A stretch of DNA of 64,000 bases from Kapaibacterium sp044224925 (GCA_044224925.1 JBGAJM010000001.1:186001-250000), one strand, 5' to 3'; numbered from the stretch's first letter, positions 6,706-18,021 are shown. Made by a program: numbers and translations. Notes: generated by a model not told the origin, from the sequence alone.

Positions 6706-9117
6706 ATGATTCCTACCAACACATCCATTGATGTGCCCTGTGTGCATTGCGGCGAGCTCTGTACGGGACATATTGTCGACGCGCAAGAGCATCGCTTTTG
6801 CTGCAATGGATGCAAGTCGGTGTACGAGATCCTCCACGCCAACGATCTCTGCGACTATTATCAACACGACGACCATGCCGGTGTGTCGATGCGCCAACGG
6901 CCCATGCCGGCCGATGCCTTCGCGGCGCTGGATGACCCTTCCGTAGCGCGACAGCTCCTTGAGTATTCGTCTGAGTCCATGCACAGGGTGCGACTGAGCA
7001 TTCCAAGCATGCATTGCACGTCGTGTGTGTGGTTGCTGGAACAACTCGACCGCATCGACAGCGGCGTCCTACGCAGCACGGTCGACGTGATGCGCAAACA
7101 GGTCACGATCGAATTCGATCCGTCGCGCACCACCCTCCGCGCCATTGCCACCATGCTGACGTCGATCGGCTACGAGCCTGTCGTCCGCATCGAAGCAGGT
7201 GCATCACGCCTCGACCAAGGCGGTGACCGTTCCGCCATCCGCGCCCTCTATCTGCGCATTGGCGTTGCCGCCTTTGCCGCGGGCAACATCATGCTCTTCA
7301 GCGTGGCCCAGTACTTCGGCGCAAGCACGATGCAGCCCGCTTTGATCACCGTCTTCCAGATCGCCAGCATCATCCTCTCGGTTCCGGTGCTCGTCTTCAG
7401 TGCATCGCCATGGTTCCGCTCGGCCGCTGGGGCGTTGCGTGCACGACGGGTGAATCTGGACGTGCCCGTGTCCCTTGGTATTCTCGTGCTCTTCGCACGA
7501 AGCGTGGCTGACATTGTCGGCGGGGCGGGTGAAGGGTTCCTCGACTCGTTCGCGGGACTCGTGCTCTTCTTGTTGGTGGGTCGACTCTTTCAACAGCGAG
7601 CATTCGACGCACTTTCCTTCGACCGTACCTATCGCTCCTTCTTCCCGCTTTCTGTTCGCGTCGAGCGAAAGCAGGAAGAAGAGGTGATACCGATCGAAGG
7701 CATCGTTGTTGGCGACACGATGCAGATCCGCAATGGGGAAGTGATCCCATGCGACAGCGTCCTGCTGGGTCAGTGCGGCTACGTCGACTATTCCTTCGTC
7801 TCCGGCGAAGCGCTTCCCGTTGAGTGCACCGAAGGATCGTTCGTCTATGCAGGCGGAAGAGTGGTCGGCGCCGCCATGAAGCTTGCCGCCGTCAAAGATG
7901 TATCGCACAGTTATCTCGCATCGCTCTGGGACTCTTCGTCCACACGTGTGCAACGCTCGACGTGGCTACAATTGTCCGACCGATTCGGTCAGTGGTTCAC
8001 CGTCTTCGCCGTTGGCGTTGCCGTCCTCGGCTTCCTCTTCTGGCTTCCGAACTATGCCATTGCCCTGAACGTGTTCACGGCCGTGCTCATCATTGCCTGT
8101 CCGTGCGCCTTGACCCTTGCCGCCCCCATCACCCTTGGAACGGCCATGGGGTTGGCAGGGAGGAAAGGGATCTTTCTAAAGAACATCGGCTCGATGCTGG
8201 AGCTGGAGCGGACGACGGATGTGGTCTTCGACAAGACCGGTACACTAACGATGCCGTCGCCCTCGGTGCGCTATGAGGGACGTGAGCTCACCAACGAAGA
8301 ACGTCGTGCCGTGATCGCCGTGGCCATGCAGAGCGCCCACCCGATGAGTCGTGCCGTGGCCAAGGCCTTGGATGATGATGCAACGTCGAGTGATGCATGT
8401 ACGGTCGATGATGTTGCCGAGCATGTCGGACAGGGCATCACCGGCTCTGTTGACGGACATTCCGTCTGCATCGGCTCGCACGACTTCGTGCATGGTGAAG
8501 GAGCCGAGCAACAAACGTCGGCGTCGGTGTGGGTGAGTGTGGATGGACGTGTTGTTGGCGCGGTCCATGCACGTCCAACGATCCGCACGGGCATTGCTGC
8601 CATGATCGACCGGTTGCGCACGCGGGCAACGCTCTGGCTCTTGTCGGGCGACACGGATCGTGATCGCGATGTCTTCGCTGCCGCCTTTCCGCCTTCCTCC
8701 ATGTACTTCTCGCAACGTCCCACGGAGAAGGTGGATCGGATCAACGAGTTGCGCACGGAACGTCGACATGTGTTGATGGTCGGCGACGGACTCAACGATG
8801 CCGGTGCCATGCGCGCCGCCAACGTGGCCATTGCCGTCACCGACGATGCTGCCACGCTCGTGCCGGCCTGCGACGTGATCATGCGTGCGCATCAACTCTC
8901 GAACCTTGACGGACTCCTGCGATATGCACGGTCGATGCGACGTGTGATCGTGTTCAACTTCATCATCTCGATCGCCTACAATGCACTCGGCCTCACGCTG
9001 GCGCTGGTAGGGATCCTCACGCCGCTTGCCACGGCCATTCTCATGCCGGTGAGCTCGCTCACCGTGATCGGAGTGAGTGTGGCAGGAGCACGGTGGTATG
9101 CACGGAGGTATCTATGA
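6706..9117 (+). CDS. ccoI: Copper-transporting P1B-type ATPase, CcoI/FixI type
   Basis: An 803-residue membrane ATPase that delivers copper for cbb3 oxidase assembly. It has a Cys-rich N-terminal metal-binding segment (CVHCGELC and FCCNGC, residues 12-36), a heavy-metal-associated domain with C104-T-S-C107, transmembrane helices, the intramembrane C465-P-C467 motif, phosphorylation Asp D509 in DKTGT, an AHPMSR motif and GDGLNDAG near 693. The Cys-rich N-terminus plus HMA domain and the ccoS-ccoNO neighbourhood identify the CcoI subgroup rather than a detoxifying CopA. Its TGA overlaps the ccoS ATG. Confidence 0.95.
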   Translation: MIPTNTSIDVPCVHCGELCTGHIVDAQEHRFCCNGCKSVYEILHANDLCDYYQHDDHAGVSMRQRPMPADAFAALDDPSVARQLLEYSSESMHRVRLSIPSMHCTSCVWLLEQLDRIDSGVLRSTVDVMRKQVTIEFDPSRTTLRAIATMLTSIGYEPVVRIEAGASRLDQGGDRSAIRALYLRIGVAAFAAGNIMLFSVAQYFGASTMQPALITVFQIASIILSVPVLVFSASPWFRSAAGALRARRVNLDVPVSLGILVLFARSVADIVGGAGEGFLDSFAGLVLFLLVGRLFQQRAFDALSFDRTYRSFFPLSVRVERKQEEEVIPIEGIVVGDTMQIRNGEVIPCDSVLLGQCGYVDYSFVSGEALPVECTEGSFVYAGGRVVGAAMKLAAVKDVSHSYLASLWDSSSTRVQRSTWLQLSDRFGQWFTVFAVGVAVLGFLFWLPNYAIALNVFTAVLIIACPCALTLAAPITLGTAMGLAGRKGIFLKNIGSMLELERTTDVVFDKTGTLTMPSPSVRYEGRELTNEERRAVIAVAMQSAHPMSRAVAKALDDDATSSDACTVDDVAEHVGQGITGSVDGHSVCIGSHDFVHGEGAEQQTSASVWVSVDGRVVGAVHARPTIRTGIAAMIDRLRTRATLWLLSGDTDRDRDVFAAAFPPSSMYFSQRPTEKVDRINELRTERRHVLMVGDGLNDAGAMRAANVAIAVTDDAATLVPACDVIMRAHQLSNLDGLLRYARSMRRVIVFNFIISIAYNALGLTLALVGILTPLATAILMPVSSLTVIGVSVAGARWYARRYL

Positions 9118-9272
9118 GCGTAGTTGTTGTGCTCGTGTTGTGCTCGTTGTTGATCTCGGGAGGATTCCTCCTGGCCTTCTTATGGGCCACGAAGCGAGGT
9201 CAGTTCGACGATGTGCATACACCGGCCATCACGATGTTGTTCGACGACAGAACTCCAACAGACAAACCATAA
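9114..9272 (+). CDS. ccoS: Cytochrome cbb3 oxidase assembly protein CcoS
   Basis: A 52-residue single-span membrane protein needed in other bacteria for cofactor insertion into cbb3 oxidase. A hydrophobic N-terminal helix is followed by FLWATKRGQFDD, the diagnostic CcoS signature, and a second conserved LFDD near the end. The ATG is in the ATGA overlap with ccoI, so translation is coupled. Confidence 0.92.
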   Translation: MSVVVVLVLCSLLISGGFLLAFLWATKRGQFDDVHTPAITMLFDDRTPTDKP

Positions 9273-9297
9273 CCATTCACTATTTGCGGGGAAGCGT

Positions 9298-11469
<2,172 letters not shown>

Positions 11470-11471
11470 TC

Positions 11472-11648
11472 ATGTACAAGAACGTTCTCGCCAGCATTCC
11501 CGGTATCGAGTTTTGGCCGATCATTTCGCTGTTGATCTTCTTCAGCGTCTTCGTTGGTCTGATCGTGTGGTTCTTCCGTGCCGATCGAACACGGCTGCAA
11601 GAACTCGCAGAACTACCTCTTCACGATGCAACGCATATCAACAAGTAA
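11472..11648 (+). CDS. ccoQ: Small cbb3 oxidase subunit CcoQ-like
   Basis: A 58-residue protein with one membrane helix (ISLLIFFSVFVGLIVWFF) followed by a charged tail (RADRTRLQELAELPL), the layout of CcoQ/FixQ, which stabilises the oxidase. It starts two bases after ccoNO stops and precedes ccoP by 11 bases. The assignment is by position, size and topology; the family has little sequence conservation. Confidence 0.85.
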   Translation: MYKNVLASIPGIEFWPIISLLIFFSVFVGLIVWFFRADRTRLQELAELPLHDATHINK

Positions 11649-11659
11649 GGAGCTCGACA

Positions 11660-12259
11660 ATGGCACAACAAGAAAAAGACAAACTCCTGGATCACGAAGC
11701 GGACGGAATTCGAGAGTTCGATAACAATCTGCCGAAGTGGTGGCTGTACGGATTCTACGTTACCATCGTTCTTTCCGTGATCTACATGTTCTATTACCAC
11801 GTCTACTCAGGTCCAAGCTGGAACGTGTTGTGGTTCGGGGAGCGCAGCTCCACGGCCGAATACACGGCCGAAGTGGCCGAGGCGAAGGCCATGTATGCCA
11901 ATGCACCGAAGAAGGGTCCTATGAAGGCCGTTCTTCTCACGGATGCCGCAAGTCTGGAAAAGGGCAAGGACATCTTCGAGAACAAGAACCTGTGTGTGAC
12001 GTGCCACCGTGCCGACATGGGCGGTCAGGTCGGCCCGAACCTCACGGATAGCCTCTGGATCCACGGCTGCTCGTTGGAAGAGATCATGACCAATATCGTG
12101 ACGGGATTCCCGGACAAGGGAATGATCCCGTATGGTAGTGGCACAAAACTCACCGACGAAGAGTTGTTGCAAGTTGCATCGTATGTGATCTCGAAACGCG
12201 GGACGAATCCGGCCGAACCAAAGCCGGTCGATCCCGCTCGCGAACTACCCTGTCAATAA
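11660..12259 (+). CDS. ccoP: Cytochrome cbb3 oxidase subunit CcoP, monohaem form
   Basis: A 199-residue membrane-anchored cytochrome c that passes electrons to CcoO. The N-terminus has the CcoP signature (HEADGIREFDNNLPKWW) and one membrane helix (YVTIVLSVIYMFYYHVY). The single haem site is CVTCH (NLCVTCHRADMGG), with GPNLTDS and a candidate distal Met in KGMIPYGSG. Proteobacterial CcoP usually has two haems in about 300 residues; here there is only one, a shortened form. AAGGAG at 11647-11652 serves as ribosome site for the ATG at 11660; an upstream in-frame extension would overlap ccoQ. Confidence 0.93.
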   Translation: MAQQEKDKLLDHEADGIREFDNNLPKWWLYGFYVTIVLSVIYMFYYHVYSGPSWNVLWFGERSSTAEYTAEVAEAKAMYANAPKKGPMKAVLLTDAASLEKGKDIFENKNLCVTCHRADMGGQVGPNLTDSLWIHGCSLEEIMTNIVTGFPDKGMIPYGSGTKLTDEELLQVASYVISKRGTNPAEPKPVDPARELPCQ

Positions 12260-12268
12260 GGATCAACT

Positions 12269-13705
12269 GTGTCGATCATCGACGTACCGATCGAAGATCA
12301 TGAGTCGTACCGCAATGAACTTGCGAGTATCGCCATTGATGGAAAGCGAAAGTGGATCTATGCACGACAGCCGAAAGGGAAGTTTACCCGTTCGCGCGCC
12401 ATCGTTGCCACTATTCTCCTCGCCTTCCTGGCCATCTCACCGTTCGTCAAGGTACACGGCCATCAATTCATGTTGTTGAATATCATGGAACGGCAGTTCG
12501 TCTTTTTCGGACTGCCGTTCTGGCCGAACGATTTCTACCTCGTTGCCTTGGTCTTCATCACGATCGTGATCACGTTGGTGGTCTCCACGGCCATCATCGG
12601 TCGTATCTGGTGCGGCTGGTTATGTCCGCAGACGATCTTCCTCGAATTCATCTTCCGTCGGATCGAATGGTGGATCGACGGAACGCCGGTGCAACAGGCG
12701 CAGCGACATAACGGACCATGGAATGCCGATCGGATCTGGCGCACCGGATTGAAACAGTCGATCTTCTTCCTGATCAGCTTCGCCATCGCCAACATCTTCC
12801 TGGCCTATCTGATCTCAAGCGACAAGCTCTTGCTCTACATCACGGAAGGACCTGCGCATCACGCCTCTGTCCTCATCCCGCTCGTGGCCTTCACGTTCGT
12901 GTTCTATGCTGTGTTCGCGCGATTCCGCGAGCAGGCTTGCCTGATCGTCTGTCCGTACGGTCGATACATGTCGTCCCTCGTTGACGATAACACCATCACC
13001 GTCACCTACGACACCACGCGCGGAGAACGCCGCGGCAAGTTCACAAAGGCCGACAAGGATGCATGGAGCGCCGGTCAGTCACGTCCGGAAGGAAAGGGCG
13101 ACTGTGTGGACTGTCATCAATGCGTGACCGTCTGTCCAACCGGTATCGACATCCGCAATGGCATCCAGTTGGAATGCGTTGCCTGCACGGCCTGCATCGA
13201 TGCCTGCGATGAGGTGATGGTGAAGGTGGGAAGGCCCAAGGGACTGATCCGCTATACAAGTGCCACTGCCGTCAAGCAGAGCATTGCCAAGGTCTTCACC
13301 ACGCGCATCAAGGCCTATGTGGCCGTGTGGGTGGTGTTGATGAGTGCTGTTGTGGTCCTGTTCTCGATGCGCGAGATGCTGGATGTGCTCGTGCTCCGTC
13401 AAGAAGGCACCACGTGGGTGAAGACTCCCGAAGGTGTGGCCAACTTCTATCGCATGCAGATCATCAACAAGTCCGATGATGAACTTCCCGTGGAGATCGT
13501 TGCCGTCCAACCCTCGAACGCCATCATCACGCCGATCGAGAAGTTCGATGTGGTCCACGGCGGACATATTGCCAAGGGTCGATTCATCATCACCGTCCCC
13601 GGCGCTGACGGAACGCATGGCGCCATGCCGATCACGCTCTCGATCCGATCGAAGGGCAGAGAAGTGAAGTCTGTGACCACGTCGTTCATTGGAGGTTCGT
13701 TATGA
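12269..13705 (+). CDS. ccoG: Cytochrome c oxidase accessory protein CcoG (FixG/RdxA type)
   Basis: A 478-residue polyferredoxin-like membrane protein, associated with copper reduction during cbb3 biogenesis. Several membrane helices flank an IWCGWLCPQTIF motif near residue 115. Two 4Fe-4S motifs follow: CVDCHQCVTVCPTGIDI and CVACTACIDACDE. The C-terminal third is the periplasmic Ig-like domain of the family. It starts with GTG (family-consistent N-terminus DVPIEDHESYRN) preceded by AAGGAT. Its stop overlaps the ccoH ATG. Confidence 0.94.
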   Translation: MSIIDVPIEDHESYRNELASIAIDGKRKWIYARQPKGKFTRSRAIVATILLAFLAISPFVKVHGHQFMLLNIMERQFVFFGLPFWPNDFYLVALVFITIVITLVVSTAIIGRIWCGWLCPQTIFLEFIFRRIEWWIDGTPVQQAQRHNGPWNADRIWRTGLKQSIFFLISFAIANIFLAYLISSDKLLLYITEGPAHHASVLIPLVAFTFVFYAVFARFREQACLIVCPYGRYMSSLVDDNTITVTYDTTRGERRGKFTKADKDAWSAGQSRPEGKGDCVDCHQCVTVCPTGIDIRNGIQLECVACTACIDACDEVMVKVGRPKGLIRYTSATAVKQSIAKVFTTRIKAYVAVWVVLMSAVVVLFSMREMLDVLVLRQEGTTWVKTPEGVANFYRMQIINKSDDELPVEIVAVQPSNAIITPIEKFDVVHGGHIAKGRFIITVPGADGTHGAMPITLSIRSKGREVKSVTTSFIGGSL

Positions 13706-14145
13706 CGTTGAATTGGGGCTGGCGCGTGACCATCGTGTACTCGCTGTTCGCACTTGGAACATTGGGCATGGTGGCCTTCACGCTCACGCAGGACGTCGAC
13801 CTCGTCCGCACCGACTACTACGAGTACGGTCTGAAGCACGATGAACAAATGCGTGCATCGGTGAATGCCAGTTCGCTGGCAACGCCACTGGAGATCCAAT
13901 ACGATGCGGATCGTTCGGTGATCCGATTTGCCTTTCCGCCCGACCATGTTGCCGACATCAAGGGGACGATCCTTCTGTATCGCGTATCGTCGACGAAGCA
14001 GGATCGCACGATCGAGATACGCCCCGATGCTTCGGGCGTGCAAGAGATCGACGTGCGTAACGATGCAAAAGGGAAGTGGACCGTGATGGTGGACTGGACA
14101 TCGCACGGTGTTGCATATCGCTCCGAACTTCCGATCATGGAATAG
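13702..14145 (+). CDS. ccoH: FixH/CcoH family oxidase assembly protein
   Basis: A 147-residue membrane protein with one N-terminal helix (WRVTIVYSLFALGTLGMVAFTL) and a periplasmic beta domain. The DYYEYGLKHDEQM segment right after the helix is the FixH hallmark. It is involved in late assembly of cbb3 oxidase in other bacteria. It overlaps ccoG by four bases and is followed by the SafE-like gene after eight bases. Confidence 0.9.
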   Translation: MTLNWGWRVTIVYSLFALGTLGMVAFTLTQDVDLVRTDYYEYGLKHDEQMRASVNASSLATPLEIQYDADRSVIRFAFPPDHVADIKGTILLYRVSSTKQDRTIEIRPDASGVQEIDVRNDAKGKWTVMVDWTSHGVAYRSELPIME

Positions 14146-14153
14146 GCTCCATC

Positions 14154-14861
14154 ATGGAACTCATCACGGCATTGATGTTGGGACTCGCAGGAAGCATGCA
14201 TTGTGCAGGCATGTGCGGACCCATTGCCTTGGCCTTGCCCACAAGTCCGGGTCCACGTTTCGATCGCATCGCGGGTAGGGTCCTCTATCAATTGGGACGT
14301 ATCTCGACGTACGGTGCGCTCGGCGCCATCATCGGTCTTGGCGGCAGTGCCATCTCGATGGCGGGCTACGGAAGAGTGCTCTCGATCGTGGCCGGATCAT
14401 TGATGATCATTGCTGCCGTGCTGCAATTGCTGTGGCATCGGTCCCTGCTCCCTTCCGCCTTCCTGCATCGTGTGACCGCTCCTGTGCGATCGGCGTTGGC
14501 GAAGAACATGACGAAGCGCTCGAAGCTCACTCTCTACACCATTGGCGTGTTCAACGGATTGCTGCCGTGTGGTTTGGTGACGGCGGCATTGCTTGGTGCG
14601 GCAGGGAATGGAACGGTGGCAGGGAGTGCGGCGTTCATGGCCATGTTCGGACTTGGGACCGTTCCCATGATGCTCGGTATCTCGCTTGGTGGCGTGCTGC
14701 TCGGTCAGCCACTGCGTCGCGCCTTTCGTTTTGCAGCACCTGTGATCGCCGTGCTTGTCGGTGGTGTGATCATCGTACGAGGCATGGCGCTAGATATTCC
14801 GTACCTCAGTCCACCGGCGCCCGCCGAACACGGAAAAGTTTCCTGCTGCGACGAGCAATAG
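14154..14861 (+). CDS. TauE/SafE-like (DsbD_2) membrane protein of the cbb3 locus
   Basis: A 235-residue protein with about six membrane helices, of the urease-accessory-H-like/SafE group found at the end of many cco operons. The first helix contains GSMHCAGMCGPIALALP, a conserved Cys pair usually tied to metal or thiol handling. NGLLPCGLVTAALLGAA in the middle has the matching second Cys. The C-terminus has a CC pair (SCCDEQ). A role in copper supply to the oxidase is inferred from context; sulfite export is unlikely. Chosen ATG at 14154, after the ccoH stop. Confidence 0.85.
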   Translation: MELITALMLGLAGSMHCAGMCGPIALALPTSPGPRFDRIAGRVLYQLGRISTYGALGAIIGLGGSAISMAGYGRVLSIVAGSLMIIAAVLQLLWHRSLLPSAFLHRVTAPVRSALAKNMTKRSKLTLYTIGVFNGLLPCGLVTAALLGAAGNGTVAGSAAFMAMFGLGTVPMMLGISLGGVLLGQPLRRAFRFAAPVIAVLVGGVIIVRGMALDIPYLSPPAPAEHGKVSCCDEQ

Positions 14862-14880
14862 AATTCGGACACGTTTGTCT

Positions 14881-14888
14881 TATATTTG
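14881..14888 (+). promoter_or_regulatory. Bacteroidota-type -7 element before the cytochrome c gene
   Basis: TATATTTG matches TAnnTTTG and lies 40 bases before the ATG at 14929. It suggests the cytochrome can be transcribed separately from the cco operon. Confidence 0.5.
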
Positions 14889-14928
14889 TACGCAACAATT
14901 CGATCAAATCAATTTGTAGGAATGCATC

Positions 14929-15345
14929 ATGAAAACCACACTTGTAGGACTGGCCGCCGGCATTGCGTTGTTGACGGCAGCAACGAACGTATCGGCGGAC
15001 GAGAAGAGTGAATTGATGTCCAAGGGACAGAAGGTCTACACAGAGTATTGCAAGACCTGTCACCAAGCGAACGGTCAAGGCATGCCGAACGTCTATCCGC
15101 CACTTGCAAAATCGGACTACATCAAGTCGATGCCACGCAAGACCATTGCAACGGAAGTTGTGAATGGGAAGACGGGCAAAGTGAAAGTGAACGGTAAGGA
15201 GTACAATGGTGTGATGGCCCCATTGCCAGCCAAGTACACCGATGCCGATGTTGCGGCTGTGCTCACCTACGTGTATAACAGCTGGGGTAATCCCGGCGGC
15301 GTATGGTCTGCAAAGGAGATCGCAAAGGTTCGGAAGAAGAAGTAA
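14929..15345 (+). CDS. Periplasmic class I cytochrome c
   Basis: A 138-residue secreted monohaem cytochrome. There is an N-terminal signal peptide (KTTLVGLAAGIALLTAATNVSA, cleavage after about residue 23), one haem site CKTCH, then QANGQGMPNVYPPLAKSDYI and a candidate axial Met in GVMAPLPAKYTD. The last part has the typical LTYVYNSWGN helix. Its place behind the cbb3 genes makes it a likely electron donor to CcoP/CcoO, although related proteins also serve other periplasmic oxidoreductases. Confidence 0.9.
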   Translation: MKTTLVGLAAGIALLTAATNVSADEKSELMSKGQKVYTEYCKTCHQANGQGMPNVYPPLAKSDYIKSMPRKTIATEVVNGKTGKVKVNGKEYNGVMAPLPAKYTDADVAAVLTYVYNSWGNPGGVWSAKEIAKVRKKK

Positions 15346-15352
15346 ACGGCGT

Positions 15353-16027
15353 ATGTTTGTTGCCGTGCTTGTCACCGCAATGAACACCACCTTCTACGAC
15401 CACATAACGCATGCTCACCTACACCCACTTCACGTTTGTGAAGTGGGTGTCTACGTTCCGGACACTTCCAACGTGCTCGGTTTCATTCGCGATGGTGTGC
15501 GGACCACGTTGGTCGAGGCCGATCCGCAGATCGTGGAGCAGTGCAAGGCCTCGTTCGGAGCCATGGACCACGTGACCATTCACGGCGTGGCCGTGAGCGA
15601 TACCGCCGGAGCGCTGCGCTTGTATCGCGTTGGCGCATCGACCTTTGCCGAAGGCCTTCCCGATTCTCCCGCACGGGCCAACGATTCCTACGACCCCAAC
15701 GAAGCAGATTCGTTCACGGTGGACGCTGTGCAATTCAGTGCTATCGACGATGGGACCATTGATGTGTTGAGCATCGACGTAGAAGGCGGGGAGTGGTATG
15801 TCCTGCGTCACATGGTGAGCAGACCACTCGTGATCTCCATCGAGACCGGTGTGAAGCACTATCGAAATCCCTTCCTGCAAGAGATCGGGGCGTGGATGAC
15901 GGCGAACGGATACCGGCCATGGTATCGCGACACTTCCGACACGATCTACACACGTGTGCCCGACATAGCCACATCGCTTCGCGATCGACTTAGCATCCAT
16001 CCGCTCACTCATTGGCTCTTCTCGTAA
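15353..16027 (+). CDS. FkbM-family methyltransferase
   Basis: A SAM-dependent O-methyltransferase-like protein of about 224 residues. The first motif is CEVGVYVPDTSNVLGF, an altered version of the usual D-x-G-A-N glycine-rich loop. TLVEADPQIVEQC (acidic loop) and IDVLSIDVEGGEWYVL (the FkbM hallmark) follow. The substrate is unknown; relatives act on sugars, lipids or natural products. The ATG at 15353 is used; the ATG at 15380 is equally possible, as neither has a clear ribosome site. A 13-bp perfect hairpin lies inside the coding region at 15421-15450. Its TAA directly abuts the ATG of the E1 alpha gene. Confidence 0.8.
   Translation: MFVAVLVTAMNTTFYDHITHAHLHPLHVCEVGVYVPDTSNVLGFIRDGVRTTLVEADPQIVEQCKASFGAMDHVTIHGVAVSDTAGALRLYRVGASTFAEGLPDSPARANDSYDPNEADSFTVDAVQFSAIDDGTIDVLSIDVEGGEWYVLRHMVSRPLVISIETGVKHYRNPFLQEIGAWMTANGYRPWYRDTSDTIYTRVPDIATSLRDRLSIHPLTHWLFS
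15421..15450. repeat. 13-bp perfect inverted repeat inside the FkbM gene
   Basis: ACACCCACTTCAC and GTGAAGTGGGTGT flank a GTTT loop, 68 bases after the chosen start. The arms encode part of the SAM-binding motif. No T-run follows, so it is not a standard terminator. Confidence 0.75.
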
Positions 16028-16996
16028 ATGAAGCTCACGAACGACATCCGTCGACAGCTCCTTCAATACATGCTCATGGCGCGCGAGTTCGACAATGCCA
16101 TGCTGCGTCTCTACCGGCAAGGCAAGGCCTTTGGTGGTGTGTACTCGCAGCTGGGGAATGAGGCCACGAGCGTTGGCAGCGCCTATGCGCTCGACACGAA
16201 ACGCGACGTGCTCTTTCCCATGCATCGCAACATCGGTTCGCATTTCGTGTTCGGACAGGACGTCGACACGCTCATGATCAACCACCTTGCTCGCCAAGGG
16301 TCGCAGATGCGCGGCACCGATGGAACCGGACACTATGCCGATCCAGCCAAGCGCATCTATGGCAACGTCTCGCACCTTGGTGCCATGATCCCTGTGGCCG
16401 CAGGCTTTTCCATGGCCGATCAGTTGCGCGGTGTGACCACGGTCTCGATGACGTATATCGGGGATGGAGGGTCGCAAGTAGGCGAGGTGCACGAGGCGCT
16501 GAATTTTGCTGCCGTACGAAAGCTGCCGCTGATCCTGATCATCGAGAACAATCAGTATGCCTACTCGACACCGAACTCCATGGAGTTCGCCTGCGAGAAC
16601 CTCTCGGATCGCGCCAAGGGCTATGGCATGGCCGGCGAGACCATCGACGGAACGGATGTGGAGCTCGTCCTGAAGACCTGCACCGAGGCCGTTGAGCGCG
16701 CCCGGCGCGGAGAAGGACCGACCATGGTGGAATGCGTGACGATGCGCATGCGAGGTCATGCCGAGCACGATGATTTCTCCTACGTACTCAAAGAACTGCT
16801 CGAAGAGTGGAAGCGTAAGGACCCCGTGGAGAACTACATCTCGAAGATCGTCAAGGCCAAGATCATGTCGGCAGACGAGATCACAACCCTTCGCGAGAAA
16901 ACACTTTCGGACATGATCGCTGCTATCGATCGCACGCTCGAACTTCCGTATCCGGAAGCAGAAGAAGGATTCAAGAACGTATTCATCGAGGATTGA
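16028..16996 (+). CDS. pdhA: 2-oxoacid (pyruvate-type) dehydrogenase E1 alpha subunit
   Basis: A 322-residue thiamine-dependent E1 alpha subunit. The thiamine-diphosphate motif is canonical: GDGGSQVGEVHEALNF continuing to LILIIENNQYAYS. The substrate loop RGHAEHDD and an N-terminal segment MLMAREFDNAMLRLYRQGKAFGG match the family. Pyruvate or acetoin is more likely than branched-chain acids, but this is inferred from general resemblance. It pairs with the E1 beta gene two bases downstream. No E2 or E3 is in the window. Confidence 0.88.
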   Translation: MKLTNDIRRQLLQYMLMAREFDNAMLRLYRQGKAFGGVYSQLGNEATSVGSAYALDTKRDVLFPMHRNIGSHFVFGQDVDTLMINHLARQGSQMRGTDGTGHYADPAKRIYGNVSHLGAMIPVAAGFSMADQLRGVTTVSMTYIGDGGSQVGEVHEALNFAAVRKLPLILIIENNQYAYSTPNSMEFACENLSDRAKGYGMAGETIDGTDVELVLKTCTEAVERARRGEGPTMVECVTMRMRGHAEHDDFSYVLKELLEEWKRKDPVENYISKIVKAKIMSADEITTLREKTLSDMIAAIDRTLELPYPEAEEGFKNVFIED

Positions 16997-16998
16997 CC

Positions 16999-17976
16999 GT
17001 GGCAGTACTCACGTATCTCGAAGCGATCGCCGACGGTATCCGACATGAAATGCAACGCGACCCGTCCGTGTTCATGATCGGCGAGGACATTGGCGTCTAC
17101 GGTGGCGCCTTCAAGCTCACAAAGGGTTTCCTGGACGAGTTCGGTCCGCAACGCGTGATCGATGCACCCATTTCCGAGGCCGCTATCGTTGGCGCCTCCA
17201 TCGGTGCGGCCTTGAACGGCATGCGTCCGGTGGCCGAAATGCAGTTCATGGACTTCGTGACGAACGGGTTCAACCAGATCGTGACCGTGGCCGGTACGAC
17301 GGCGTATCGTTGGGGCATTCCCGTGCCCATGGTCGTGCGCGGTCCGTCGGGCGGGGGAGTTGGTGCCAACCCATTCCACAGCAGGAATTCCGAGAACTGG
17401 TTCGTGCACGCCACCGGCGTCAAGGTGGTCTGTCCGGCCTTCCCGGACGATGCCAAGGGACTCATGATCGCGGCCATTCGCGACCAGAATCCCGTGGTCT
17501 TCTATGAGCACAAGGGACTCTATCGGAAGATCAAGGGCGAGGTTCCAGAAGGCGAACACGTGGTGCCCTTCGGCACTGTTCGTGTTGTCCGCGAAGGAAC
17601 CGACGTGTCCGTGATCGCCTACGGCAGTGCTGTTCACATGGCCCTTGAGGCAGCGATCGAGCTTGAAAAGAGTATCGGCTTAAGCGTGGAAGTTGTTGAC
17701 ATTCGTACACTTGTGCCGTTTGACGAAGAAGGTGTCTTAAGGTCGGTTCGCAAGACAGGTCGTGTGGTCGTGGCCCATGAGGCATCACTGACCGGAGGAT
17801 TTGGCGGAGAGATCGTGGCCCGGATCTCCGACAAGGCCTTCACATTCCTGGATGCTCCGGTGAAGCGTGTGGCGGCATTCGACTCGCCGACGCCGTTCGC
17901 TCCGACGCTTGAAAAAGCGGTGCTGCCAAACGCCGACAAAGTGGCAGAGGCCATCCGTGAAGTCGCTGCGTTTTGA
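16999..17976 (+). CDS. pdhB: 2-oxoacid (pyruvate-type) dehydrogenase E1 beta subunit
   Basis: A 325-residue E1 beta subunit that completes the active site with the upstream alpha chain. The conserved catalytic-site segment is FMIGEDIGVYGGAFKLTKG. It continues with PISEAAIVGASIGAALNGMRPVAEMQFMDF, and the C-terminal transketolase domain has VIAYGSAVHMALEA and VVDIRTLVPFD. I take GTG at 16999 (residues AVLTYLEAIADG follow at once); a TTG two codons earlier is an alternative. Confidence 0.9.
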   Translation: MAVLTYLEAIADGIRHEMQRDPSVFMIGEDIGVYGGAFKLTKGFLDEFGPQRVIDAPISEAAIVGASIGAALNGMRPVAEMQFMDFVTNGFNQIVTVAGTTAYRWGIPVPMVVRGPSGGGVGANPFHSRNSENWFVHATGVKVVCPAFPDDAKGLMIAAIRDQNPVVFYEHKGLYRKIKGEVPEGEHVVPFGTVRVVREGTDVSVIAYGSAVHMALEAAIELEKSIGLSVEVVDIRTLVPFDEEGVLRSVRKTGRVVVAHEASLTGGFGGEIVARISDKAFTFLDAPVKRVAAFDSPTPFAPTLEKAVLPNADKVAEAIREVAAF

Positions 17977-18021
17977 CACGATTGTGGATAACCTTTCCAC
18001 CGTGCCACCCGTCACCTTCCG

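Noticed and set aside
15434..15460. Terminator for the cytochrome c gene
   Set aside because: The hairpin is strong but lacks a T-run and lies within the FkbM coding sequence.
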